Source of the DNA: Gaiellasilicea sp963806955
Lineage (GTDB): Bacteria; Actinomycetota; Thermoleophilia; Gaiellales; Gaiellaceae
Direction: 5' to 3'
Length of the DNA: 64,000 nt
Assembly: GCA_963806955.1 (NCBI GenBank)
Contig: CAWDZG010000001.1
Coordinates: forward strand, 496,001-560,000
Part shown: in pieces, positions 25,396 through 34,621 of the stretch
How positions within the stretch are numbered: the first letter of the stretch is position 1
Layout of the letters: each line of letters opens with the position of its first letter
Notes under the pieces: model-generated
What the model was told of the DNA's origin: nothing
The model's input: only the letters and a program-made list of their open reading frames with translations
Database searches by the model: none
Made by a program: the position numbers and the translations under genes

Positions 25396-25857
25396 TCAGC
25401 CTGGAGCATCGCCGGCGACCGAAGCCTCCAGCACAACCGTGACCGGGCCGTCGTTGACGAGCTCGACCTCCATCCGGGCACCGAAGACGCCGGTCGCGAC
25501 CGGCACCCCGAGCCCACGCAGCGCCACACAGAAGCGCTCGTAGAGCGGCTCGGCGCGCTCGGGCGGCGCCGCGCCGGCGAAGCTCGGCCTGTTGCCCTTC
25601 GCCGTGTCCGCGATCAGCGTGAACTGGCTGACGACGAGCACGGCACCGCCGGTGTCGAGCAACGAGCGGTCGAAGCGGCCGTCGTCGTTCTCGAAGATAC
25701 GCAGGCGCGCCACCTTTCCCGCCAGGCGCATCGCCTCGTCTTCGCCGTCCGCGCCGGCGACGCCGAGCAGCACGAGCACGCCCGGGCCGATCGCGCCTTC
25801 GTCGCGGCCGTGCACGCGCACGGACGCGCGCGAGACACGCTGCACGACGGCCTTCAC
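25396..25857 (-). CDS. dtd: D-aminoacyl-tRNA deacylase
   Basis: 153 residues. MKAVVQRVSRASV opens the protein, SQFTL is the substrate motif, and NDGPVTVVLE near the C-terminus gives the second active-site motif. It removes D-amino acids, and glycine from tRNA-Ala, by RNA-based catalysis. Starts at GTG 25857, 9 bases from the TPR gene stop. It lies upstream of the rimP promoter. Confidence 0.94.
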   Translation of the reverse strand: MKAVVQRVSRASVRVHGRDEGAIGPGVLVLLGVAGADGEDEAMRLAGKVARLRIFENDDGRFDRSLLDTGGAVLVVSQFTLIADTAKGNRPSFAGAAPPERAEPLYERFCVALRGLGVPVATGVFGARMEVELVNDGPVTVVLEASVAGDAPG

Positions 25858-25866
25858 CCCGCGATC

Positions 25867-26238
25867 CTACGTCGGCTCGCCCGTCGGTTCGTCGAGCTGC
25901 ATGATCCGCTCGGCGTAGGTCTCGCTGTTCGGCGAGAGCGAGCTCGCGAGCTTGTAGTGGCCGTTCGCCTCGGCGTCCCGGCCCTGCTTCTCGAGCGAGC
26001 GGCCGAGCGCATAGTGCGCGTAGTCGTCGGTCGGCGAGAGCTCGAGCACGGCCCGGAACTCCGCTTCGGCCTCCTGCCAGCGCTGGATCCGGAAGTAGGC
26101 GATCCCGAGCGCCTCCCGGATCGAGGCCTTGTCCGGCTCCAGTTTCTTCGCCTTCTCGAGCGCGACGGTCGCCTGCGCCGCCATCCCGTTCTTGAGGTGG
26201 GTGCGGCCCTGCTGGAAATGGTCGTAGGCGTCGGTCAC
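25867..26238 (-). CDS. Small TPR protein
   Basis: 123 residues made of about three tetratricopeptide repeats (FQQGRTHLKNGMAAQATVAL, LGIAYFRIQRWQEAEAEF, YALGRSLEKQGRDAEANGHY). No signal peptide. The GTG start overlaps the stop of the nucleotidyltransferase (GTGA), so the two are coupled. TPR proteins scaffold protein contacts; partner unknown. Confidence 0.85.
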   Translation of the reverse strand: MTDAYDHFQQGRTHLKNGMAAQATVALEKAKKLEPDKASIREALGIAYFRIQRWQEAEAEFRAVLELSPTDDYAHYALGRSLEKQGRDAEANGHYKLASSLSPNSETYAERIMQLDEPTGEPT

Positions 26239-26903
26239 AGACTGCTCAGATAGGGAAAGTTCCGGTGGAGGAGGTCGAGCGGCTCGGTCAGGTCCCGTGT
26301 CGCCCCGATCTCGACCGCCTCGATCTGCGTTCCCGCGTCGATCGCGGCTTGAAACGCGTTCCCGAGCTCCCACGGGCGCCTGTCGAGGCACAAGCGCTCG
26401 TGCACGGGCGGGCCGACGCCCCACAGCGGCGCGCCGGAGTACGGCCCGGGCCCGTCCGCGTCGCGAATGCGCTCGACCAGGCCGTTCCGCACGCGGACCG
26501 GCACCCGCTCCGGCAGCCGTCTGACGGCGACCGCGCCGGTGGTCGCCCGGGCTGCGACCGCTGCAACTGCCCCTTCCGGAAAGACCGTGTCCGCTGCCGC
26601 GACGAGATACGGGGGCGTTGCTCCGGCGCGCTGCACCGCGTCGGCGGAACCGTCCGGAGCGGGCTGTTCGACGTACACGATCTCGACCCCGAAGCCGCTG
26701 CCGTCGCCGAGCAGGCGGCGCACCTGCAGGCCGAGGTGGCCGACGACGACGGTGACGCGTGGGCAGCCGGCCGTGGCGAGCTCGCGCAGCAGCCGGGCGA
26801 CGACGGGGACGCCGTCGATCGGGAGCACCGGCTTTGCGTAGCGCTCGGTCAGGGGCCGCAGCCTCGTGCCGAGGCCGGCGGCGATCACGACGGCGGGGAT
26901 CAC
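26235..26903 (-). CDS. Sugar-phosphate nucleotidyltransferase
   Basis: 222 residues. IPAVVIAAGLGTRLRPLT carries the GxGTRLRP nucleotide-binding motif and YAKPVLPIDG the conserved KP loop. It should activate a sugar phosphate with NTP (glucose- or mannose-1-phosphate type). The fold is complete but it lacks a C-terminal beta-helix. The GTG overlaps the transglutaminase stop (GTGA). The exact sugar cannot be told. Confidence 0.87.
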   Translation of the reverse strand: MIPAVVIAAGLGTRLRPLTERYAKPVLPIDGVPVVARLLRELATAGCPRVTVVVGHLGLQVRRLLGDGSGFGVEIVYVEQPAPDGSADAVQRAGATPPYLVAAADTVFPEGAVAAVAARATTGAVAVRRLPERVPVRVRNGLVERIRDADGPGPYSGAPLWGVGPPVHERLCLDRRPWELGNAFQAAIDAGTQIEAVEIGATRDLTEPLDLLHRNFPYLSSL

Positions 26904-29113
26904 GCGCGGAGGGAGCTGATCCGGACGAGGCCGCGCAGCCGGGCGGGCCGGCCGAGGCGGTTGCGAATCGCCCGCAGCAGGTTCCGCAACTCGCGCCGCG
27001 CGTCACCGGCAGCCGCCTCGCTCGTGGCGGGCGGGCCGAATCGCGCCACGGCGAGCGCACCCGTGAACGACCGGGCGTCCATGCCGAGCTCCTGGCGGAG
27101 CAGGGCGCGGAGATCGTCGGGCGTGGCGCTCGCTCCGATCGCGATCCCCTGGTCGGCCAGGAAGTCGGCCAGCTCCTGCCGCGCCGCGGCTGCCAGCCGC
27201 CGAGGGTCGCGCGTCAGATAGCGCAGCCGCCGGCGAACGAGCTTGACCATCCCGAGCAGGGCGACGGCCGCGAGCGCGAGCAGCACGAGCCGCCAGAACG
27301 TGCCGAGCGAGCGGTCGTCCGCCTGGGTGCCCGCCGCGCCCCGCGCCGCAAGCTGCTCCTTCAGCTCGAGCAGGCGCCCCAGCTCGCTCGCACCACCACG
27401 GCCGCCCCCCGCGGGAGCGCTGCCGAACGCCTCGGCGGCATCGCCGACGTTGAATCCCGTCGACGAGGCGCTGTAGCTCGCAGCCAGCGCACCACGCCCG
27501 GGCGTGGGGTCGAAGGAGAGCCAGCCGTAGCCGGGGAACCACGCCTCCACCCAGGTATGGGCGTTCGTGTCGCTCACGACCCAGGCGCCGTCCTCGCGCT
27601 TGCCGCTCGTGAAGCCCGCTGCGACGCGCGCCGGGATGCCGAGGAAGCGGAGCATCAGGGCCATCGCACCGGAGAACTGCTGGCAGTAGCCGGCCTTGCC
27701 GCGCTCCACGAAAGCGGCGAGCGGCGGCAGGTCGCCGTTCGGCGGCGGCGTCTCGTCGTAGACGAAGTCGCCGGTCGACCGCAGCCACGTCTCGATCGCG
27801 ACGACAGCGCCATACGGCGTGCGCGCTCCGGCGCGCAGCCGCTGCGCCTGCTCCCAGACGCCCTGGTACGGCCAGAGGGCGACGTAGCGCTCGTCCCGGA
27901 AGAGCGCGTCGACCCGGGCGTCGCGGCCGGAGTTGCCGAACGGCTCGACCTGCGTCCGGCCGAGCTGGAGGTAGCGGGAGAGCTCCCCGGGATAGTCGGC
28001 CTCGATCGTCGCGAGCTCCTTCGGGCCGGGACGTGGCGCGAAGCTGTGCACGGTGTAGCGCTGGCCGCGAGCGAGCCCGCCCGGTGCGCGGAAGAGCCCA
28101 CTCGCGAGGTGGAAGACGCCGCCCACCTCACTCGCGTCGAGCCGCACGGGTTGCGACGCGGCGACGATCCGCGTCTCGCGGAGGGCGACGACCTCGACCT
28201 CCTGTTTCGTCCACGTCCGCTGGTTTCGGGCGCGTGCGGGCAGGAGCGGATCGTCCGGGACCGTGCCCGGCGAGAGCTCGGTCGAGAGCAACGTCGGGTT
28301 CTCGATCCAGCGGTCGGCCTCGAACTGGTCGAGCGTCGTCGCCCGCCAGTACAGGCCGCGCTGGGGGCCTCGCACGCGCAGGACCGTGGTCGGGTTCTTC
28401 GGGAACTCGATCCCGCCGTAGTTCGCCTCCCAGACGTAGCTGACCGAGACGGGCACGCGCGAGCTGCCGCCCGGATTCCACTTCTCCCAGGCGAACACGC
28501 CGTCTTTCGCAAGCGCGGCCGATGTCGACGCTCCAGCCGCGGCAAGGACGAGCACCACGCCGGCGACGAGCGCCGGCACGGGGCGCGTCGTCCGCAGGCC
28601 GGCGAGCACCCACAACGCGGCCGCCAGGATCACGGCGCCGTAGACGATGCTGCCCGAGGGCAAGAGCGTCGCGGGCCACCCCGCACCCGCGATCACGGCG
28701 AACATGGCGGGCAGGGGCCGCCGGGCCGCAGCGGCGTGCGCGAGCACGAGGCAGAAGCCGAAGATCGCGAGCAGCAGCACGCCGTGCATCCGCTGGTGCT
28801 CGGCGGCGGCGAACGGCACCGAGACGTCGTAGTAGCCGCCGACGCCGTCCACGAAGCGGGCGAGCACCGGGCCGAAGAACCCGGGCCGGTCGTCGGCCGC
28901 CATCGACCGGTCGAGTGCGATCCACGCAGCCACGAGGGCCGCCGGGACGCTCAGCGCGACGCGGATCCAGAGGCGCGGCGCCAGCGCGGGCGCGAGCGCG
29001 AGCAGGACGATCCAGAGCCAGTCCGCCGCTCTCGCTCGCGGCTCCTCGAGTCGCAGCCAACCGAGCGCGACGAGCGCCGCCGGGAAGAGGAAGACGGCGA
29101 TCGTCCTAGGCAT
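26900..29113 (-). CDS. Membrane transglutaminase-like protein (TgpA type)
   Basis: 737 residues. Six or so N-terminal helices (1-200), an extracellular transglutaminase-like domain with Cys477 (GYCQQFSGAM), His519 (NAHTWVEAWF) and Asp535 (SFDPTPG), one further helix near 600, and a C-terminal DUF4129-like region. This DUF3488/TgpA layout is normally encoded with MoxR and DUF58, as here. The ATG at 29113 overlaps the DUF58 stop by 3 bases. The biological role of these clusters is not settled; peptide-bond or crosslinking chemistry at the cell surface is likely. Confidence 0.9.
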   Translation of the reverse strand: MPRTIAVFLFPAALVALGWLRLEEPRARAADWLWIVLLALAPALAPRLWIRVALSVPAALVAAWIALDRSMAADDRPGFFGPVLARFVDGVGGYYDVSVPFAAAEHQRMHGVLLLAIFGFCLVLAHAAAARRPLPAMFAVIAGAGWPATLLPSGSIVYGAVILAAALWVLAGLRTTRPVPALVAGVVLVLAAAGASTSAALAKDGVFAWEKWNPGGSSRVPVSVSYVWEANYGGIEFPKNPTTVLRVRGPQRGLYWRATTLDQFEADRWIENPTLLSTELSPGTVPDDPLLPARARNQRTWTKQEVEVVALRETRIVAASQPVRLDASEVGGVFHLASGLFRAPGGLARGQRYTVHSFAPRPGPKELATIEADYPGELSRYLQLGRTQVEPFGNSGRDARVDALFRDERYVALWPYQGVWEQAQRLRAGARTPYGAVVAIETWLRSTGDFVYDETPPPNGDLPPLAAFVERGKAGYCQQFSGAMALMLRFLGIPARVAAGFTSGKREDGAWVVSDTNAHTWVEAWFPGYGWLSFDPTPGRGALAASYSASSTGFNVGDAAEAFGSAPAGGGRGGASELGRLLELKEQLAARGAAGTQADDRSLGTFWRLVLLALAAVALLGMVKLVRRRLRYLTRDPRRLAAAARQELADFLADQGIAIGASATPDDLRALLRQELGMDARSFTGALAVARFGPPATSEAAAGDARRELRNLLRAIRNRLGRPARLRGLVRISSLRA

Positions 29114-30305
29114 GAGCAGTCCTCGCTTCCGCCCCGGCGCCGAGCACGGCGGCGAGCGAGTCACCCTGCCGGATCGCAGCGACGGCGACGCCCGCCGCCT
29201 GCAACCGGAGCAACTCCGGCTCGACCCGGGTCGGGCGGCCGGCGAAGCTCGCCGTGTCGACCCAGACGACGCTGATTCCCTGGCCGGCCAGCGCGCGCTG
29301 GATCAACTTCGTCGCCAGCGTGCCCGAGATGCGCGCGGTGACCACGACGGTCTCGACTGCACGCGAGGCCGGCCCGCCTTCACGCGCCAGCAGTTCCACG
29401 ACCGGACGCATCCCCGTCGGCTCCGCCTCGGCGAGGAGCGCCAGGGCTGCGGCCCAGTCGCCCTCGAGCGAAGCCACACGCGCGCTCGGCCGCGCCGCCG
29501 AGTTGACGGCGAGCACGGCCCGTCGGCCATGGGCCGCATGGACGCGCAGGATCGAGCCCGCCGCGCGCACCTGGACGTCGAAGCTGTCCCCCACCACCGC
29601 GCCGGCATCCGCGTCGAGCAGCACCGCGATCTCGTCCCGCGGCGCGTCCTCGAGCTCCTTCACCATCAGCTGGCCGCGCCGGGCCGTCGTCCGCCAGTGC
29701 ACCTTCCGCAGCGACTCGCCCTGGGAGTACTCGCGGACCGAGTGGAGGTCGAACCCGGACTGCCGGCGCAGGAGCAGGCGACGGCCGTCCTGGGCGTGGG
29801 CGCCGCTCTCGGAGAAGAGCCGGTCGAGCGCGACGAGGCGCGGATATACGAGCAGGGAGCCGCCGGCCCGCAGCTCGACCTCTGTCTGCGCCAGCCCGAA
29901 CGGGTCGTCGATCGACGCGCGTGCCTCCTCGACGACGTAGCGTCCGCGCGGCACCTGCTCGAGCACGTACGTGCCGCGGTAGGAACTGCTTGCCCGGGCG
30001 AGCGGCGTCACCTGCTCGCCGAAGCGCGCGATCCGCTCGGTGACGATGAGGGACGGCGCGGGCACCCGTGACTCGGGTCGAGCGTCGAGGGTCACCCAGA
30101 CGTCCTCGCCCTCGAGCAGGACTCCTCTCCCCGCCCGGCGGCGGAGGACGATCGGCGCCGCCGCGAGCCGGACCCACGCGCGCGCGGCCAGCGGCGCCAG
30201 CACGAGACCGGTCGCGACCGGGTAGAGCGCCTTCGCGCCGAAGAGCCACGCGACGACGTAGGTGGCTGCGCCGAGGAGGAGCGTGAGCCAGCCGCGCCGG
30301 GTCAC
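29106..30305 (-). CDS. DUF58 protein
   Basis: 399 residues. Two N-terminal helices, then the DUF58 signature SGFDLHSVREYSQGESLRKV followed by HWRTTARRGQLMVKEL. The C-terminal part resembles a von Willebrand A-like domain with altered metal site (VLLDADAG). Encoded between moxR and the transglutaminase, with GTGA overlap to moxR. Probably a client or partner of the MoxR chaperone. Confidence 0.9.
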   Translation of the reverse strand: MTRRGWLTLLLGAATYVVAWLFGAKALYPVATGLVLAPLAARAWVRLAAAPIVLRRRAGRGVLLEGEDVWVTLDARPESRVPAPSLIVTERIARFGEQVTPLARASSSYRGTYVLEQVPRGRYVVEEARASIDDPFGLAQTEVELRAGGSLLVYPRLVALDRLFSESGAHAQDGRRLLLRRQSGFDLHSVREYSQGESLRKVHWRTTARRGQLMVKELEDAPRDEIAVLLDADAGAVVGDSFDVQVRAAGSILRVHAAHGRRAVLAVNSAARPSARVASLEGDWAAALALLAEAEPTGMRPVVELLAREGGPASRAVETVVVTARISGTLATKLIQRALAGQGISVVWVDTASFAGRPTRVEPELLRLQAAGVAVAAIRQGDSLAAVLGAGAEARTAHA

Positions 30306-31264
30306 ACCGGAACCGGCGTCTGCTCCACTGCCTCGCCGACGATCTCCTCAGCCGTGAGGCCGGCGGAACGAGCTTCCGGCGCCAGGATCAAGCGGTGCGC
30401 CAGCACCGGCGCGGCGATCGCCTTGACGTCGTCCGGGAGCACGTAGTCGCGGCCCTCCGCGAGCGCCCGCGCCTTCGCGACGCGCAGCAGCGCGATCCCG
30501 GCCCGGGGACTCGCGCCGAGCGCGAGCCGGGAGCTCGCCCGCGTGTGGCGGAGCAGCGCGACGACGTACCGGCTCAGGCTCTCCTCGACGAACAGCGAGC
30601 GCGCCTCGTCGATCGCGGCCAGCACCTCGGCGCCTCCCGCAACCGGGCGCAGGTCCTCGAGCGGCGGTCGCGTCGTCTGCTCGTCGAGCATCCGCGCCTC
30701 CTCGGCCAGAGGGGGGTAGCCGAGCGAGAGCCGCATCGCGAAGCGGTCGAGCTGCGCCTCGGGCAGCGGGTACGTGCCCTCGTACTCGATCGGATTCTGC
30801 GTCGCGAGGACGACGAACGGCCGCTCGAGCTCGTACGTCTGCCCGTCGATCGTGACCTGCGTCTCCTGCATCGCCTCGAGCAGAGCCGCCTGCGTCTTCG
30901 GCGACGCCCGGTTGATCTCGTCGACGAGGAGCACGTTGGCGAAGACGGGCCCGGGCCGGAACTCGAACTCGTTCGTCCGCTGGTTGAAGACGTTGACCCC
31001 GGTGACGTCGGACGGAAGGAGATCCGGCGTGAACTGGATGCGCGAGAAGTCGACGGCGAGCGAGCGGGCGAGCGACTTCGCGAGCATCGTCTTGCCGACG
31101 CCGGGGAAGTCCTCGACGAGCACATGGCCTTCGGCGACGAGCGCCAGCACACAGAGGCGAAGCGTCTCGGCGGGCGCGTGCACGACGCGCGCGATGTTCT
31201 CGACGAGCTTCTCGAGCGTGTCGGCGGCGGTCGCGAGAGCCGCGGGATCCCTACGCGCTTCCAC
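30302..31264 (-). CDS. MoxR family AAA+ ATPase
   Basis: 320 residues. Walker A PGVGKTMLAKS, Walker B VLLVDEINRASPKTQ, sensor I ATQNP and the GTYPLPEAQLDRF segment are all present. MoxR ATPases act as chaperones for assembly or maturation of partners with VWA-like domains. It heads the MoxR-DUF58-transglutaminase cluster and starts inside the last codons of coaBC. Confidence 0.93.
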   Translation of the reverse strand: MEARRDPAALATAADTLEKLVENIARVVHAPAETLRLCVLALVAEGHVLVEDFPGVGKTMLAKSLARSLAVDFSRIQFTPDLLPSDVTGVNVFNQRTNEFEFRPGPVFANVLLVDEINRASPKTQAALLEAMQETQVTIDGQTYELERPFVVLATQNPIEYEGTYPLPEAQLDRFAMRLSLGYPPLAEEARMLDEQTTRPPLEDLRPVAGGAEVLAAIDEARSLFVEESLSRYVVALLRHTRASSRLALGASPRAGIALLRVAKARALAEGRDYVLPDDVKAIAAPVLAHRLILAPEARSAGLTAEEIVGEAVEQTPVPV

Positions 31265-32441
31265 GACGCTCCTCGAGCAGGCGCTCGACCTCGTCGACGA
31301 TTCCGGCCGCGATCTGCTCCTTCGCCGCGCGCGCGAGCAGGCGCTCGCCCGTGCCGGTCAGCAGCGTCACCTCGTTGTCGGTTGCGTCGAAGCCGATCCC
31401 GGACACGCTCACGTCGTTGTAGACGACGAGATCGATGTTCTTGTCGGTCAGCATCCGGCGTTTCCGCTCCAGCCCGGCAGCGCCGATCTCGGCCCCGAAG
31501 CCGACCAGCACCTGTCCGTTGCGGTCGTCGTCGCGACCGAGGAGCTCGAGCACGTCGACCGTCGGCTCGAGCTCGATCGTCCAGCCTTGGTCGTTCTTCG
31601 CGCGCTTCCCCGCGATCGGTTCGGCAGGCCGGTAGTCCGCAACCGCCGCAGCCATGACGACGACGTCGGCGACGGACGCTCTCGCTCCGGCCTCCCGCTC
31701 CAGGTCGGCTGCGGACGGCGTGGCGACGACCTCGACGCCTGCGGGAGCCGGCACGGCGAGATTGGCGGCGAGCAGCGTCACGTCCGCACCGCGCCGCCGG
31801 GCCTCCGCGGCCACGGCCACGCCCATCCGCCCCGAGGAGCGGTTGCCGAGGAAGCGGACGGCGTCGAGCGGCTCACGCGTGCCGCCGGCGCTGACCAGCA
31901 CCTTCTTGCCCGCGAGCGAGCTCGTCGTCGCGCCGGCGCGGGTCCCGAGCAGCTCGGCCACGCGGGCGGCGATCGCCTCGGGCTCGCTCATCCGGCCGGC
32001 GCCGACCTCGCCCTCGGCGAGCTCTCCCGCCTCGGGGCCGATCAGCTCCACCCCGCGCTCGCGCAGCGTGGCCGCGTTCGCCTGCGTCGCCGGGTGCTCC
32101 CACATGCGCGTGTTCATCGCCGGCGCGACCAGCACGGGACCACGGTGGGCGAGCGCCGCCTCGGTGAGCACGTCGTCGGCGAGGCCGTGCGCGAGCTTTG
32201 CCAGGGTATTGGCGGTCAGCGGCGCGATCACGAGCAGGTCGGCGCGCTCGAGGTGCGGGTACGGGTCGAGCGACGGCGACTTGCGCGCCAGCGCGAAGAA
32301 CGTCTCGGCCCGGACGAAGCGCTCGGCGCCGCGCGTCGGCAGCGGCAGCACGTCGTGCCCGGCCTTGACGAGCAGCCGCGTCAGCTCGCAGGCCTTGTAG
32401 GCCGCGATGCCACCGGTGATCCCGAGCAGGATTCGGGCCAT
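31251..32441 (-). CDS. coaBC: Phosphopantothenoylcysteine synthetase/decarboxylase
   Basis: 396 residues. The CoaC half has GITGGIAAYKACELTR and PAMNTRMW (active site); the CoaB half begins at VLVSAGGTREPLDAVRFLGN and has NKN/KND-type synthetase residues. It makes 4'-phosphopantetheine from phosphopantothenate and Cys for coenzyme A. The ATG at 32441 fits the family start; a further upstream start adds seven residues. Follows rpoZ as in most actinobacteria. Confidence 0.95.
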   Translation of the reverse strand: MARILLGITGGIAAYKACELTRLLVKAGHDVLPLPTRGAERFVRAETFFALARKSPSLDPYPHLERADLLVIAPLTANTLAKLAHGLADDVLTEAALAHRGPVLVAPAMNTRMWEHPATQANAATLRERGVELIGPEAGELAEGEVGAGRMSEPEAIAARVAELLGTRAGATTSSLAGKKVLVSAGGTREPLDAVRFLGNRSSGRMGVAVAAEARRRGADVTLLAANLAVPAPAGVEVVATPSAADLEREAGARASVADVVVMAAAVADYRPAEPIAGKRAKNDQGWTIELEPTVDVLELLGRDDDRNGQVLVGFGAEIGAAGLERKRRMLTDKNIDLVVYNDVSVSGIGFDATDNEVTLLTGTGERLLARAAKEQIAAGIVDEVERLLEERRGSA

Positions 32442-32532
32442 CGCCCCATTGTGCCCGTGCATGTGCCCTCCGGCGTTAGGAAGACGTTCAGATCGCGCTA
32501 CGGGAAGTTGACCGGCCGGTAGCCGGAACGGC

Positions 32533-32781
32533 CTACCTCTTGCCGTAGTCGTACTTGATCTTGCCCTGGGCGATCTCCTCCAGGGACATGGTCAAGTAGT
32601 TCTTCGAGCGCGACTCGACGAGCGGCGGCGGGGCCTCTTCGAAGCCCATGCCCTCGCCGAGCTGGTGGTGGTAGTTGTTGATCTGCCGCGCCCGCTTCGC
32701 AGCGACGATGACCAGCGCGTAGCGCGAGTCGACACCACCGGCGTCCGTGTTCAGCAGTTCATCGATGCGAGGATGGATCAT
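32533..32781 (-). CDS. rpoZ: RNA polymerase omega subunit
   Basis: 82 residues. DSRYALVIVAAKRARQIN is the omega signature, and the end has YLTMSLEEIAQGKIKY. It aids folding and assembly of beta-prime. The ATG overlaps the gmk stop (ATGA). Confidence 0.95.
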   Translation of the reverse strand: MIHPRIDELLNTDAGGVDSRYALVIVAAKRARQINNYHHQLGEGMGFEEAPPPLVESRSKNYLTMSLEEIAQGKIKYDYGKR

Positions 32782-33374
32782 GGACGCGCCATGGTACCTG
32801 CAAGCTCGAGCTCGCGTTCGATCAGCGCCGACAGGGCCTCCGTCGCCCGCTCGACCTCGTCGTTGCGAACCATGTAGCGGAAGCGGTAGGCCTGCTCGAG
32901 CTGGTGCCGGGCGAGGGCGATCCGCTCGCCGATCTCGCCCGAGCTCTCGGTGTCGCGCGCCCGCAGGCGGCGTTCGAGCTCCGGCACGTCGGCAGCGATG
33001 AAGAGCGTGACGGCGTGCTCGACCTCGTCCTGCACGCGCAGGGCGCCTTCGATCTCGAGCTCGAGCACGCAGACGCGGCCCTCTCCCGCGATCCGGTCCA
33101 TCTCGGAGGCGAGCGTGCCATAGCGGCCGCCGACGAACTCGACGTGCTCGAGGAAGGCGCTCTGCTCGATCCGCTCGACGAACTCGACCTCGTCGAGGAA
33201 CCAGTACTCGCGACCGTTCTCCTCGCCCCGCCGTTGCGGCCGCGTCGTCGCGGAGACGGCGACCTCGAGCTCGGGCTGCCGCTCGAGCAGACGCTTGATC
33301 AGCGTCCCCTTGCCGGCCCCGCTCGGGCCGGTGATCACGAAGACGGGCAGCGGCTTAGCGGTTGAAGAGGCCAA
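32778..33374 (-). CDS. gmk: Guanylate kinase
   Basis: About 198 residues. P-loop GPSGAGKGTL, then SATTRPQRRGEENGREYWF, the GMP-binding signature. It phosphorylates GMP to GDP. The start is uncertain: the TTG at 33374 overlaps the end of mihF by 20 bases, and a GTG at 33338 would leave only two residues before the P-loop. It belongs to the mihF-gmk-rpoZ-coaBC set. Confidence 0.93.
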   Translation of the reverse strand: MASSTAKPLPVFVITGPSGAGKGTLIKRLLERQPELEVAVSATTRPQRRGEENGREYWFLDEVEFVERIEQSAFLEHVEFVGGRYGTLASEMDRIAGEGRVCVLELEIEGALRVQDEVEHAVTLFIAADVPELERRLRARDTESSGEIGERIALARHQLEQAYRFRYMVRNDEVERATEALSALIERELELAGTMARP

Positions 33375-33684
33375 TCAGCTCGGTGCGCTGGCGCTCGGAG
33401 AGGCCGCCCACCGTCTTCGACTGGCTGATCCGGCACTGGTTGAGCAGGCGGGCCGCCTTGACGCGACCGAACTTGGGCACGGCCATGAGCATGTCGAAGA
33501 CCTTCGCGGTCGAGACGTACTCGGGCGGATCGAGCAGGATCCCCTCGATGTGGGCCCGCCCGTCCTTGAGGTCCTTCTTCAGCTGAGCACGCCGAACACG
33601 GATGTCGTTGGCCCGCTTGAGCGCCTCCATCCGTTGATCCAGCGACCGCAGCGGAGCCTGTGCTTGCATCTTCGACGACACCAT
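33355..33684 (-). CDS. mihF: Actinobacterial integration host factor (mIHF)
   Basis: 109 residues, unrelated to HU/IHF alpha/beta. The core AHIEGILLDPPEYVSTAKVF and VPKFGRVKAARLLNQCRIS (a helix-two-turn-helix) match mycobacterial mIHF and streptomycete sIHF. It bends DNA and shapes the nucleoid. Its own promoter with TTGACC/TAGTAT lies just upstream; the start codon is only about 3 bases from the predicted transcript start, so the mRNA may be leaderless. Confidence 0.95.
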   Translation of the reverse strand: MVSSKMQAQAPLRSLDQRMEALKRANDIRVRRAQLKKDLKDGRAHIEGILLDPPEYVSTAKVFDMLMAVPKFGRVKAARLLNQCRISQSKTVGGLSERQRTELIGLFNR

Positions 33685-33693
33685 GAGCGCGGG

Positions 33694-33721
33694 ATACTAG
33701 CAGCCTCGCGGACTCGGTCAA
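33694..33721 (-). promoter_or_regulatory. mihF promoter (leaderless)
   Basis: On the minus strand TTGACC (33721-33716) and TAGTAT (33699-33694) are separated by 16 bases. The -35 box overlaps the pyrD stop codon. Transcription would start near 33687, 3 bases before the mihF ATG. Confidence 0.6.
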
Positions 33722-34621
33722 GCAGTCACTTTTTGCCTGTTTACAGGCACTTCTTGACCGCTGTTGCCAGATCTGGATACGCCCATTTGCAGGGATTCAT
33801 GCGCGAACCCTCGTGCGTCCAGGGGATGTCCGAGGTCGCGGGCGGCGGCCTCGGCGGCAAGTTCGGCCCGGACCCGAGCGGGTGCGCCGGGGTCGGAGAA
33901 GAGGATCGTCCCGAGCGCGACCGCACTCGCCCCGGCGGCGATCAGCTCGAGGGCGTCGAGCCCGGTGGCGACGCCCGCCCATGCCGACGATCGGGAGCTC
34001 GACGGCGGCCGCGCAGGCGTACACAGCGGCGAGCGCGACCGGCTTCAGCGCAGGACCGGAGTAGCCGCCGGTCCCCCTGGCGAGCGTCGGCCGGAGCGTC
34101 CGCTCGTCGAGCGCGAGGCCGCGGAGCGTGTTGACGAGCGAGAGCCCGTCGGCCCCGGCAGCAGCGACTGCGCGCGCTGCCTCGCCGATGTCCCAGGCCG
34201 CCGGCGACAGCTTCGCGTAGAGCGGGAGCGCCGTCGCTTCGCGGCAGGCCGCGACGATCGCCGCGGCACTCTCCGGCGCCTCGTCGACGTTCGGACAGGA
34301 GAGGTTGAGCTCGATCGCGGCGACGTCCTCGAGCGCCGCGCACGTCTCCGCGTACTCGGCCGCGGCGAAGCCTCCGACGGACACCCAGAGCGGGATGCCG
34401 AGCATGCGCAGCTGCGGCAACGTGACGGCGAGGAAGCGATCGCGTCCGGGGTTCGCGAGGCCGATCGCATTCAACATGCCCGACTCGGTCTCGGCGATGC
34501 GCACGGGCGGGTTCCCGCCGCGCGGCTCCGGCGTGATCGTCTTCGTCACGAAGGCGTCGAGGCTCTTCGCCACCTCCGGCGCAGTGAGCGCATCCAGGCA
34601 GCCGCTGGCGTTAAGCAGCAC
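33718..34621 (-). CDS. pyrD: Dihydroorotate dehydrogenase, class 1B catalytic subunit (one frameshift)
   Basis: The first frame runs to PIVGMGG; one extra base in the C-run near 33974-33976 must be removed to continue VATGLDALELIAAGASAVALGT to the TGA at 33718, giving 300 residues. ELNLSCPNVDE and LYAKLSP are FMN/orotate-site motifs, and the class 1B Cys lies in NLSCPN. With PyrK it oxidises dihydroorotate using NAD. The GTG start overlaps the pyrK stop region. The break is probably a sequence error because both halves are conserved. Confidence 0.88.
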
